A DNA stretch of 56,107 nucleotides from a bacterium UBP11_UBA4055 (GTDB lineage Bacteria > UBA4055), in contig DFZN01000029.1 of NCBI GenBank assembly GCA_002382735.1, positions 1-56,107 on the forward strand, read 5' to 3'. The position numbers and the translations under genes are program-made. Positions 1-7,520 of this stretch are shown in pieces. A model generated the notes under the pieces. It was not told the DNA's origin, searched no databases, and saw nothing but the letters and a program-made list of their open reading frames with translations. The number at the start of each line of letters is the position of its first letter. Within the stretch, counting starts at the first letter, position 1.

Positions 1-1527
1 CTAGTAGGTGAACAGACAGGTTGTAAATTTGATAGAGGTATATCGCAATCCCCAACAACAGGAGACAAAGTTCATTTAGTAACTATTGCGGACTTAGATA
101 TTATATATGGCGGTTATAAAGATGATACTTCTATTACTGTTGGGAATATTAGTGTTTCCGAAAGCTTGCAAGCTAAAATTGATTTAGATAAGCTCGTTTC
201 AAGGCATTGCGCAATTGTCGGATCTACAGGTAGCGGTAAATCAAACGCTGTAGCTGTAATTTTAAAAGCTATTGTTGATAAAAAATATAAAAACTCAAGA
301 ATATTCGTAATTGATCCACATGGCGAGTATAATTCTGTGTTGAAAAACAAGAGTAAAGTATATAAAATAAACGCCAGAGTTGGTGAAAACGAGCTATATG
401 TACCTTACTGGGCATTACCGTTTGAGGAATTGATAAGTATATTTTCTGGTAATCTAACCGATCAAAACAAAGACTATTTTAGAGAAAAAGTATTAGAGGC
501 TAAAATAAAAGTTAATCTTGATTATAATTATGGAGTAGCCAACGAAGTAATAACTGCTGGCGCACCAATACCATTTAGTTTAGAACATTTATGGTTTGAT
601 CTTGATGATTTTGAAAGACAGACATTTAGAGTGAGTAGAGATCCAAATACTAAAACAAGAATTACTAGACAAGGAGATCCTCTAAATTTACTATCAAATA
701 TTTACGAACCAGCAATGGCTGGCGGACCATTTTTGAATCACCAAGCAAAAAGCATTCTAAGTTTCTTGGATAGTGTTAGAATAAAATTAAAAGATAGTAG
801 GTATAAATTTCTTTTCAATCCAGGTGAATATAAGCCTGATTTAACTGGGCGTTGTAGAAAAGATTTAAGTAATCTCCTTTTTGAGTGGCTGGGCGGAGAT
901 AAACCAGTTACAATACTTGACTTATCAGGTATCCCATCAGAAATAATGACTTCAATTTCAGGAACATTGTTAAAGATTGTTTACGATGCTTTATTTTGGG
1001 GTCAAAATTTAAAAGTCGGTGGCAAAGAGCAGCCATTGATGATAATACTTGAAGAGGCTCATAATTATCTTAAAGCTGGTGAGAATTCAATATCTTCCAA
1101 GACAGTGCAGACAATAGCTAAAGAGGGCAGAAAATATGGCGTTGGTTTGATGTTGGCTACTCAGAGGCCATCAGAACTAGACGAAACGGTTCTCAGTCAA
1201 TGTGGAACAATAATTGCCCTAAGGATGAATAATTCAAAGGATAGAGGTCATGTCAGATCGGCAATTCAAGACGAACTCCAAACAATGATTGATCTACTAC
1301 CGAGTTTGCGCACGGGTGAATGTATAGTTTCCGGAGAAGCCGTCAAAATACCTTCTCGAATGAAATTTTTTAAGGCCACTAATGCTCCGAAAAGTGAAGA
1401 TCCAAAAGTATCGCTAAAATGGAATGAAGATTACAATTTTACAATTGAAGATTACAAGCAGCTTACAAATTGCTGGAGAAATCAAAAATTAGAAGGAGGG
1501 GAAGATGCCAACACCACAAATGATTGA
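1..1527 (+). CDS. HerA-type hexameric DNA translocase ATPase, 5' end missing
   Basis: The frame is open from base 1, so the gene starts left of the window; the TTG at 166 is internal. Codons before it read as a HAS-barrel-like N-terminal domain (VGEQTGCKFDRG near the edge). The ATPase follows: Walker A GSTGSGKSN at 220-246, Walker B with the pair EE in IILEEAHNYL near 1051, then a sensor-like ATQRPSE segment. HerA proteins are hexameric DNA pumps. In bacteria they often work with a nuclease or another effector in phage defence (SIR2, DUF4297 or NurA-like partners). Any partner would lie upstream, out of view. The 3' end overlaps the next gene by 23 nt, so the two are probably co-translated. 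The block is A+T-rich and sits with defence genes. The family call is firm; the defence role is inferred. Confidence 0.85.
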   Translation, partial: LVGEQTGCKFDRGISQSPTTGDKVHLVTIADLDIIYGGYKDDTSITVGNISVSESLQAKIDLDKLVSRHCAIVGSTGSGKSNAVAVILKAIVDKKYKNSRIFVIDPHGEYNSVLKNKSKVYKINARVGENELYVPYWALPFEELISIFSGNLTDQNKDYFREKVLEAKIKVNLDYNYGVANEVITAGAPIPFSLEHLWFDLDDFERQTFRVSRDPNTKTRITRQGDPLNLLSNIYEPAMAGGPFLNHQAKSILSFLDSVRIKLKDSRYKFLFNPGEYKPDLTGRCRKDLSNLLFEWLGGDKPVTILDLSGIPSEIMTSISGTLLKIVYDALFWGQNLKVGGKEQPLMIILEEAHNYLKAGENSISSKTVQTIAKEGRKYGVGLMLATQRPSELDETVLSQCGTIIALRMNNSKDRGHVRSAIQDELQTMIDLLPSLRTGECIVSGEAVKIPSRMKFFKATNAPKSEDPKVSLKWNEDYNFTIEDYKQLTNCWRNQKLEGGEDANTTND

Positions 1528-1726
1528 TGTCGTATCATCAAATGTAGCTCAAATAGGCTATGACGAAAACGAAAGAATGGTATATGTCAGATTCAATAAC
1601 GGTATGCTCTACACTTATAAAGAAGTGCCTTTGATCGAATACGAAGGATTAATAAATGCACCTTCGATAGGTTCATATATCAACAAGAATTTCAAAAATG
1701 TTTACTCATACGAAAGGATAGAGTAG
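1505..1726 (+). CDS. KTSC domain protein
   Basis: This is a 73-residue protein matching the small KTSC domain over its whole length: VSSNVAQIGYDE, then VRFNNGMLYTYKEVP, then a SIGSYINKNFKNVYSYERI-type ending. KTSC domains occur alone or fused to larger proteins and are common near DNA-processing and phage genes; their biochemical role is not established. The ATG lies inside the end of the HerA gene, downstream of a GGAGGGG ribosome site at about 1496-1501, which fixes the start and suggests translational coupling. It may act as a small accessory to HerA, which is inference only. Confidence 0.75.
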   Translation: MPTPQMIDVVSSNVAQIGYDENERMVYVRFNNGMLYTYKEVPLIEYEGLINAPSIGSYINKNFKNVYSYERIE

Positions 1727-1757
1727 AATAATAACCTAAAAAAATAAAACAAAAAGT

Positions 1758-1786
1758 TTGACATGAGTAAAAAAAACATTTACATT
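1758..1786 (+). promoter_or_regulatory. sigma-70-like promoter for the Abi leader RNA
   Basis: TTGACA at 1758-1763, a 17-nt spacer and TACATT at 1781-1786. The predicted start near 1793 lies about 10 nt before the leader hairpin. It is separate from the HerA-KTSC unit, so the Abi gene and its leader can be transcribed on their own. Confidence 0.6.
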
Positions 1787-1792
1787 ACAATT

Positions 1793-1846
1793 AGAAAAAC
1801 ACGCCTTCCGAGCCTCTTAGCAATGCTTAAATTGGAAGGCTTTTCT
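1793..1846 (+). ncRNA. structured leader or small RNA upstream of the Abi_2 gene
   Basis: A 7-bp perfect stem, GCCTTCC (1803-1809) with GGAAGGC (1834-1840), encloses a 24-nt loop containing CCTCTTAGCAATGC and is followed at once by TTTT. It has the form of a short terminated RNA: own promoter, hairpin, U tract, then the Abi_2 start 20 nt further on. From memory, similar CCTCTTAGCAATG-type hairpins sit before many Abi_2 genes, but I cannot check this here. It could be an antitoxin-like or guide RNA for the HEPN protein, a leader attenuator, or a plain terminator for the KTSC gene. Confidence 0.55.
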
Positions 1847-1863
1847 ATTCATAGGAAATCATA

Positions 1864-2721
1864 ATGAAATACACAAAACCCTACAAAACATTCGCTGATC
1901 AAGTTGTTATTTGGCAACAAAGAGGACTTATTGTTGACGATCCAAAATCTGCAGAAAAAATATTCAGTCGCTTAAATTATTATAGACTTAGTGCTTACGC
2001 ATTGCCATTTCAATTAAAAAAAGATATCTTTAATTCAGGCACAAAATGGGAAGACATAATTAATTTATATGAATTCGACAGAAAATTAAGATTAAAACTA
2101 CTTGGTTGTCTTGAAACTATAGAAGTAGCATTTAGAACAGCAATATGCCATTACATGGCTTTGAAGTTTGGTTCATTCGGATATGTTGATAATTCAAATT
2201 TCAATCCCAAATTCAAACATGCTTCATGGTATAAAAATTTCAATAAGGAGCTAAACAGATCAACAGAAACATTCGTGCTGCACTATAAGGCAAAATACAA
2301 AAAATCAAAACATTTTCCTATTTGGATGGCTGCAGAAACTATGACTTTTGGTTCAATTTCGAAGCTGTACCAGGGATTAAATTTTGCAGATCAAAAAGCA
2401 ATATCTAAAATATACAATATACCTGCTCCTGTTTTGGAATCTTGGCTCCATTTTTTTACATATGTGAGGAACTTGTGCGCTCATCATGCGAGGGTGTGGA
2501 ACCGCGAGCTTGCGATTAGACCAAAATATCCTTTTAAGATAAATAAATTCGATAGTATCAGGAATGATAGAATTGTATGCTTTTTTGTAATTGTAGATTA
2601 TCTTTTTAATTGTTTAGATGTAAAAAACAATGTGTTTGATGATTTTAAAGAAATTCTTGAAAAACATACCAATATTAAAATTGATCATATGGGATTCGAT
2701 AAAAAATTATCTAGTTACTGA
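1864..2721 (+). CDS. Abi_2 (AbiD/AbiF-like) HEPN abortive-infection protein
   Basis: 285 residues, the usual length for the Abi_2 family. The N-terminal part YTKPYKTFADQVVIWQQRG and the segment RLNYYRLSAYALPF are characteristic. The HEPN RNase motif Rx4H is present as R202-NLCA-H207, followed by H208 and RVWNRE. Known Abi_2 members act in abortive infection, probably by cutting RNA once phage growth is sensed. The start is the ATG after a weak GGAA site. The gene has its own promoter and a structured leader, and it ends 31 nt before the preferred hsdR start, so the restriction subunit is probably in the same transcript. The RNase role follows from the family and was not shown here. Confidence 0.85.
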   Translation: MKYTKPYKTFADQVVIWQQRGLIVDDPKSAEKIFSRLNYYRLSAYALPFQLKKDIFNSGTKWEDIINLYEFDRKLRLKLLGCLETIEVAFRTAICHYMALKFGSFGYVDNSNFNPKFKHASWYKNFNKELNRSTETFVLHYKAKYKKSKHFPIWMAAETMTFGSISKLYQGLNFADQKAISKIYNIPAPVLESWLHFFTYVRNLCAHHARVWNRELAIRPKYPFKINKFDSIRNDRIVCFFVIVDYLFNCLDVKNNVFDDFKEILEKHTNIKIDHMGFDKKLSSY

Positions 2722-2752
2722 AAAAATTAAAGCAGCTTTGGAGATTATGATT

Positions 2753-5674
2753 ATGCCTAAGCCATCTGAATATAAAATCGTGCAGGAACGGATTCTTAAA
2801 TATGCCCATGATTTAGGATGGGATCTTGTTACTCGCGGAGAGGCTGATAGTAGGCGAGGTCTTGATCCTGAGAACAAGAAATCAGGCTCATTGTATTTTG
2901 AAGATTTACTTTATAAGAAAGTTAAAGAATTTAATCCTAATTATTCGGAGACAGATGGAGCTTTGATTAGCAGATTTACGCTTCTTCATGCTGATATTTA
3001 CGGTAACAGGGATTTTTATAAATATCTTCGCAATGAAGGAACATATTTTGATAAAGAGGAGAATCGTGAGCCGAATTTAATTTTGATTGATTATGATAAT
3101 CCGAAGAATAATGTTTACCAAGTAACTGAGGAGTATTATTTTAATAACGGACATTATGGGAATCGTGAGGATATAGTATTTTTGATCAATGGTATTCCGG
3201 TGCTTGCTGTTGAGTGCAAGAACGCTACGAAAGACGAGGCTATTGATCTCGGGATTGATCAGCTCCGCCGTTATCACAATGAGACGCCTGAAATGTTTGT
3301 TCCTCAGCAGATCGTTACTGCTACCGAGGCAATCGGTTTTTCTTACGGAGTAAGCTGGAGTTTATCAAAGAGGTTTATTTTCAACTGGAAGCATGAGGAG
3401 AAAGGAAATCTTGAAGCAAAAGTTAAATCATTTTTTGCGATTGATCGGATATTAAAGTTTATAAAAGATTATGTGATTTTTGCAGAGAAAGACGACGAAT
3501 TGACAAAAATGATCCTGATGCAGCATCAGGTGACTGCTGTAGAAAGAATTGTAGAGAGGGCGAAAGACAGCGTTAAGAAAAGAGGATTGATCTGGCATAC
3601 GCAGGGTAGCGGCAAAACTTACACTATGATAAAATCTGCCGAACTGATATTTAAGTCAGACGATTTGGACAAACCGACTGTTCTAATTATGCTTGACCGT
3701 AACGAGCTTGAAGAACAGATGATCAAGAATTTGTTAGCTTTGAATATCAAAAATATCGAACCTGCAACTTCAATTGCCCGGCTGAATGAGTTATTGAGAT
3801 CGGATTACAGAGGAATTATTGTAGTCATGATCCATAAATTCAGGGAAATGCCTGCGAACATAAATACAAGGCCAAACATATTTGTTCTGATAGACGAAGC
3901 CCACAGAACTACAGGAAGCGAGCTTGGAAGTTTTCTTATGGCAGGCCTCCCCAATGCAACTTATATCGGCTTTACAGGTACGCCGATAGATAAAACAGCT
4001 TACGGGAAAGGAACTTTTAAAGTGTTCGGCATAGATGACGCAAAAGGTTACCTTCATAAATACTCGATTACTGAAAGTATTCAGGACGGTACGACCAAGC
4101 CGCTTTATTACTCTCTGGCTCCAAATGATATGAGAGTGCCTCTTGAGATTTTAGATAAAGAATTTTTTTCACTGGCTGAAACCGAAGGTATTTCTGATAT
4201 AGATGAACTCAATAAAATACTCGAACGCGCAATTAACTTAAAGCAATTTCTGAAAGCTAAGCCGAGAATTGATAGAATTGCAAAGTTTGTGGGCACTCAT
4301 TTTAAAGAAAAGGTTGAGTCTTTAGGTTATAAGGCGTTTATTGTAGCTGTTGACAGAGAAGCCTGTGCATTATACAAAGAAGCTTTGGACAAATATCTGC
4401 CACCCGAATATTCTGAAGTGGTTTTCACGGGAAATAATAATGATTCAATACTACTGAAAAAATATCATCACGACAGCAAAAAAGAGAAAGAAATAAGAAA
4501 AATATTCCAGAAATTCGATACTATGCCGAAAATACTGATCGTCACGGAAAAGCTGCTGACAGGATTTGATGCTCCGATCTTATATGCTCTTTATCTTGAT
4601 AAACCTATGAGAGACCATACCCTTTTGCAGACAATGGCAAGGGTAAACAGACCTTATGAAAACGAAGCGGAAGAAATGAAAAAACCGCACGGATTCGTTT
4701 TAGACTTCATAGGCATATTTGAAAACCTTACAAAAGCATTAGCTTTCGACAGCGACGAAGTGGATTCTATCGTAAAGGATATTGAGCTTCTAAAGCTCCT
4801 ATTCAAAGAAAAAATGCAAAGCAAGATCGCTACATATCTGCAATTAGTACATGAGAGCAGCGGAAAGGAATTCAATGATAAAACAGTAGATTTCCTTATA
4901 GATCATTTCAGGGATAAAGAAAGAAGAAAAGAATTCTTCAAGATTTACAAGGAAACTGAGATGCTATATGAAATTATATCGCCGGATGCTTTTTTAAGGC
5001 CTTACATAGCTGATTACCAGTCAATATCCGGAATTTATAAAATCGTCAGCAATGCCTATGTTAAAAGAGTAAATGCGGACAGGGAATTTCAAAAAAAAAC
5101 AAACAAACTGGTAGCTGAAAATATTGGAGCATATAATATAAGCGAGATTAATAACGCAGTAATGATAAATGCAAAAACGATCGAATTGATCAAAGAGCAA
5201 AAGGGTAACGATAATATTAAAGTTATCAATCTTATAAAGAGCATCACCAAAAACGCAGAAGAAAACAGCGAAGATCCCTTTCTAGTAGCTATGGCTGACA
5301 GAGCAAAAATCGTTAAAGAAAAATATGAAGAACGCCAGTTAAATACTACGGAAGCTTTAGAGGAACTGATAGCAGAGATTGAACGCAATAATATTATAAA
5401 AGAAGAACAAAAAGAAAAAAATGTAGACAACCTGCATTTTTTCATCTTCAAAGAGCTTGAAAAAATGAATATCAAGGCGCCGCTACAAAACGGATATAAA
5501 ATCAAAACAATACTTGATATTCATCACGATTGGAAAACAAGCGATAAATCCATGCGTGAAGCACGGAATGATATAACATTACACCTGTGCAAGAATATTA
5601 AGGACTTTGCGCGGGTGGCAGAAATTGTTAACCATTTATTCAGTATGCTTGATGACAAGAGGATTGAAAAATGA
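2753..5674 (+). CDS. hsdR: type I restriction enzyme R subunit (HsdR)
   Basis: Translocating endonuclease subunit that cuts unmodified DNA after ATP-driven translocation. With the ATG at 2753 the protein has 973 residues. I prefer this start because GGAG at 2740-2743 lies 9 nt before it; the open frame extends upstream into the Abi gene but lacks a site there. The nuclease domain shows D140, E154 and K156 (motif LAVECKN). The SF2 helicase shows Walker A QGSGKT (K288), DEAH 381-384 and the GFTGTP motif. The C-terminal third is the helical region that docks on the methylase. No hsdM or hsdS is in the window, so they must lie to the left or elsewhere. The next gene overlaps by 4 nt. Confidence 0.9.
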   Translation: MPKPSEYKIVQERILKYAHDLGWDLVTRGEADSRRGLDPENKKSGSLYFEDLLYKKVKEFNPNYSETDGALISRFTLLHADIYGNRDFYKYLRNEGTYFDKEENREPNLILIDYDNPKNNVYQVTEEYYFNNGHYGNREDIVFLINGIPVLAVECKNATKDEAIDLGIDQLRRYHNETPEMFVPQQIVTATEAIGFSYGVSWSLSKRFIFNWKHEEKGNLEAKVKSFFAIDRILKFIKDYVIFAEKDDELTKMILMQHQVTAVERIVERAKDSVKKRGLIWHTQGSGKTYTMIKSAELIFKSDDLDKPTVLIMLDRNELEEQMIKNLLALNIKNIEPATSIARLNELLRSDYRGIIVVMIHKFREMPANINTRPNIFVLIDEAHRTTGSELGSFLMAGLPNATYIGFTGTPIDKTAYGKGTFKVFGIDDAKGYLHKYSITESIQDGTTKPLYYSLAPNDMRVPLEILDKEFFSLAETEGISDIDELNKILERAINLKQFLKAKPRIDRIAKFVGTHFKEKVESLGYKAFIVAVDREACALYKEALDKYLPPEYSEVVFTGNNNDSILLKKYHHDSKKEKEIRKIFQKFDTMPKILIVTEKLLTGFDAPILYALYLDKPMRDHTLLQTMARVNRPYENEAEEMKKPHGFVLDFIGIFENLTKALAFDSDEVDSIVKDIELLKLLFKEKMQSKIATYLQLVHESSGKEFNDKTVDFLIDHFRDKERRKEFFKIYKETEMLYEIISPDAFLRPYIADYQSISGIYKIVSNAYVKRVNADREFQKKTNKLVAENIGAYNISEINNAVMINAKTIELIKEQKGNDNIKVINLIKSITKNAEENSEDPFLVAMADRAKIVKEKYEERQLNTTEALEELIAEIERNNIIKEEQKEKNVDNLHFFIFKELEKMNIKAPLQNGYKIKTILDIHHDWKTSDKSMREARNDITLHLCKNIKDFARVAEIVNHLFSMLDDKRIEK

Positions 5675-6018
5675 TTAAATGGCGAAGTAAAAAAGAATTC
5701 AAAGATTATGTTTTAAGCTATGCCGAAAAACTTAAAATTAATGTTACTTCTATTTACATGCGACCTATGAAAAACAAATGGGCATCGTGTTCTACCGACG
5801 GCAATTTAAGTTTCAATAAAGACTTGTTAAAGATTGAGAAAGAGCTGGGAGAATATGTTGTCATTCATGAATTGTTACATTTCAGAACTCCAAATCACGG
5901 CATTTTGTGGAAAAGCTACATGAGTACATACCTGCCTGATTGGAAAGATTTAGACAAGAAATTGAAAGCAACCTTGCAAATTGTAAATCAGACTTTCAAT
6001 TTGCAAAAGTTGCAGTAA
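5671..6018 (+). CDS. small YgjP-like (DUF45) zinc metallopeptidase
   Basis: 115 residues with the zinc site HELLH at 66-70 and a third ligand H76 (HExxH-x5-H), preceded by the family signature KWASCS. It overlaps the hsdR stop as ATGA, so it is co-translated. Short proteins of this family often end type I restriction operons, where they might control R-subunit turnover; that role is not proven. At this length it has only the catalytic core, lacking the N-terminal beta domain of E. coli YgjP. Confidence 0.8.
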   Translation: MIKWRSKKEFKDYVLSYAEKLKINVTSIYMRPMKNKWASCSTDGNLSFNKDLLKIEKELGEYVVIHELLHFRTPNHGILWKSYMSTYLPDWKDLDKKLKATLQIVNQTFNLQKLQ

Positions 6019-6064
6019 AATAAAGAAATAAACGCAAGATGCATCATTGCAGAGAAAATAAAAT

Positions 6065-6160
6065 ATGTCAGAAAAGAAAGAAAAACTACAAATGATAAAT
6101 TTGCCACGCACAAATGATTATAAAAAGGACCAAGAAAAGGACCAAGAAAAGCCCAAGTAA
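6065..6160 (+). other. possible 31-residue ORF running into the tandem repeat
   Basis: An ATG-started frame, rich in Lys, Glu and Gln, runs into the 12-bp repeats and reads them as KDQE-KDQE before a TAA in the one irregular unit. There is no convincing ribosome site and no family is recognised, so it may be non-coding. Confidence 0.2.
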
Positions 6161-6183
6161 AGGCCCAAGAAAAGGCCCAAGAA
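6125..6183 (+). repeat. 12-bp tandem repeat, five units
   Basis: Five head-to-tail units: two AAGGACCAAGAA (6125-6136, 6137-6148), one irregular 11-bp AAGCCCAAGTA (6149-6159), then two AAGGCCCAAGAA (6160-6171, 6172-6183). The array lies exactly between the A+T-rich defence block and mtaB, directly before the mtaB start region. A period of 12 keeps reading frame except at the 11-bp unit. Such arrays change copy number by slippage. Confidence 0.85.
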
Positions 6184-6197
6184 AATGGATAAACTGA

Positions 6198-7460
6198 ATG
6201 ACAAATTTTTTCGTATATACTTTCGGGTGCAAGGTAAACATCTATGAATCCGAAGTGATCAAGGATATTTTCCTCAAGGAAGGTTATGCTGCTGCAAAGA
6301 AGGCGGCTGGTGCGGATATTGTCGTGATCAATACCTGCACCGTGACGGACAAGGCGGACAGCAAGTTTCTGCATCTTTTGAAAAAAGTGCGCTCGGAAAA
6401 TCCTTCTGCGCTGATCGTTTCTTTGGGCTGCTATACTCAGCTTGAGCCTGATAATGAGGTTCTGAATTCGTTTTCGGATGTCATACTCGGCCTGAACAAC
6501 AAATATGATGTGATCGAAGCGATAAGGGACTTCAAAGGCGAAAAATTCGTGTCGGTGCCGGAGGGAAGAGATCTTGATTATGCGGATCATGAGCTGAGAT
6601 CGTTTCAGGATCACACGAGAGCTTTTCTGAAGGTGCAGGACGGGTGCGATAATTTCTGTACTTACTGCACGATCAAATATGCGCGGGGTAATTCGAGGAG
6701 CAGGAAGCGGGATTCGGTGCTGTCTGATGTGAAGTATCTTTCGCAGAACGGTTTTAAGGAAATTATCCTGACGGGTATCGACCTCGGAAGTTATTCAGAC
6801 GGTGAAGGTTATGGTTTGTATGATCTGATCTGCGATATATTGAAAGTACCCGGGTTCAGGCTCCGTATAAGCTCGGTCGAGCCGTGGTGCTTTGATGACA
6901 GGCTCATCGAACTGCTCGTGAATGAAAAGCGGATATGTCCGCATTTTCATATTCCGCTCCAGTCAGCTACAAAACGGATTTTAAAGCTGATGAACAGGAA
7001 ATATTCGATCGAGGTTTTCGATGAACTGATATCAAAGCTGGCGGAGCGGAATGATGTGTTCATCGCGACCGATATTATCGTCGGATTCCCGACCGAGACT
7101 GATGAAGAGTTCGAAGAAAGTGTAAAGTATCTTGAATCGTCAAAGGTCACTTTCGCCCATGTTTTTTCGTATTCGGACAGGCCTTTCGCCCCTTCGAGCA
7201 AATTGAAGCCAAAAGTATCTCAGAACAGGATCATTCAGAGAAGCAGAAAGTTAAGAGCGGTCTCGGAAGCAAAACTTCACTCTTTCTATGCGTCGCAGAA
7301 TGGAAAAGAAAAAGAAATTATAATCGAAAAAGTGATCGATAAAAAGGACGGAACTTTCACATATTCAGGTCTAAGCGAAAATTATATCCCCGTCTCATTT
7401 TCTACGGACAAGGTTTACAAGAAGGGCGGATCGGTAAAATACATTTTGCAAACTGATTAA
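6198..7460 (+). CDS. mtaB: tRNA (t6A37) methylthiotransferase MtaB
   Basis: Radical-SAM enzyme that adds a methylthio group to t6A37 of ANN-decoding tRNAs. The N-terminal UPF0004 domain holds the auxiliary cluster cysteines C11 (TFGCKVN), C47 (NTCTVTD) and C78 (LGCY). The radical-SAM CxxxCxxC is C150, C154, C157 (DGCDNFCTYC). A TRAM-like C-terminus follows (about 360-420). The FGCKVN motif and 420-residue length favour MtaB over MiaB or RimO. Base composition is higher in G+C than the block to its left, marking the return to chromosomal backbone. The start lacks a clear Shine-Dalgarno and is preceded by the 12-bp repeats. Confidence 0.88.
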   Translation: MTNFFVYTFGCKVNIYESEVIKDIFLKEGYAAAKKAAGADIVVINTCTVTDKADSKFLHLLKKVRSENPSALIVSLGCYTQLEPDNEVLNSFSDVILGLNNKYDVIEAIRDFKGEKFVSVPEGRDLDYADHELRSFQDHTRAFLKVQDGCDNFCTYCTIKYARGNSRSRKRDSVLSDVKYLSQNGFKEIILTGIDLGSYSDGEGYGLYDLICDILKVPGFRLRISSVEPWCFDDRLIELLVNEKRICPHFHIPLQSATKRILKLMNRKYSIEVFDELISKLAERNDVFIATDIIVGFPTETDEEFEESVKYLESSKVTFAHVFSYSDRPFAPSSKLKPKVSQNRIIQRSRKLRAVSEAKLHSFYASQNGKEKEIIIEKVIDKKDGTFTYSGLSENYIPVSFSTDKVYKKGGSVKYILQTD

Positions 7461-7465
7461 TTCGT

Positions 7466-7495
7466 TTGCCAAAACCGGTAAAAATAGCTTATTTT
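7466..7495 (+). promoter_or_regulatory. promoter for the M16C peptidase gene
   Basis: TTGCCA at 7466-7471, an 18-nt spacer, TATTTT at 7490-7495, 25 nt before the ATG at 7521 with GGAG in between. The pattern fits the -10 TATTTT seen at several other genes here. Confidence 0.4.
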
Positions 7496-7520
7496 TAGAC
7501 GGTATTTCAACGGAGAGGCG

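Noticed and set aside
2630..2752. Extending hsdR upstream to the ATG at 2630
   Set aside because: The extension overlaps the Abi gene, encodes an Ile/Lys-rich stretch unlike HsdR and lacks a ribosome site; 2753 fits GGAG and the family start.
5988..6614. 208-codon minus-strand frame with SWAFSWAF-type repeats
   Set aside because: It is antisense to the 12-bp repeat array and to mtaB; its repeats are the repeats read backwards and there is no ribosome site or family.
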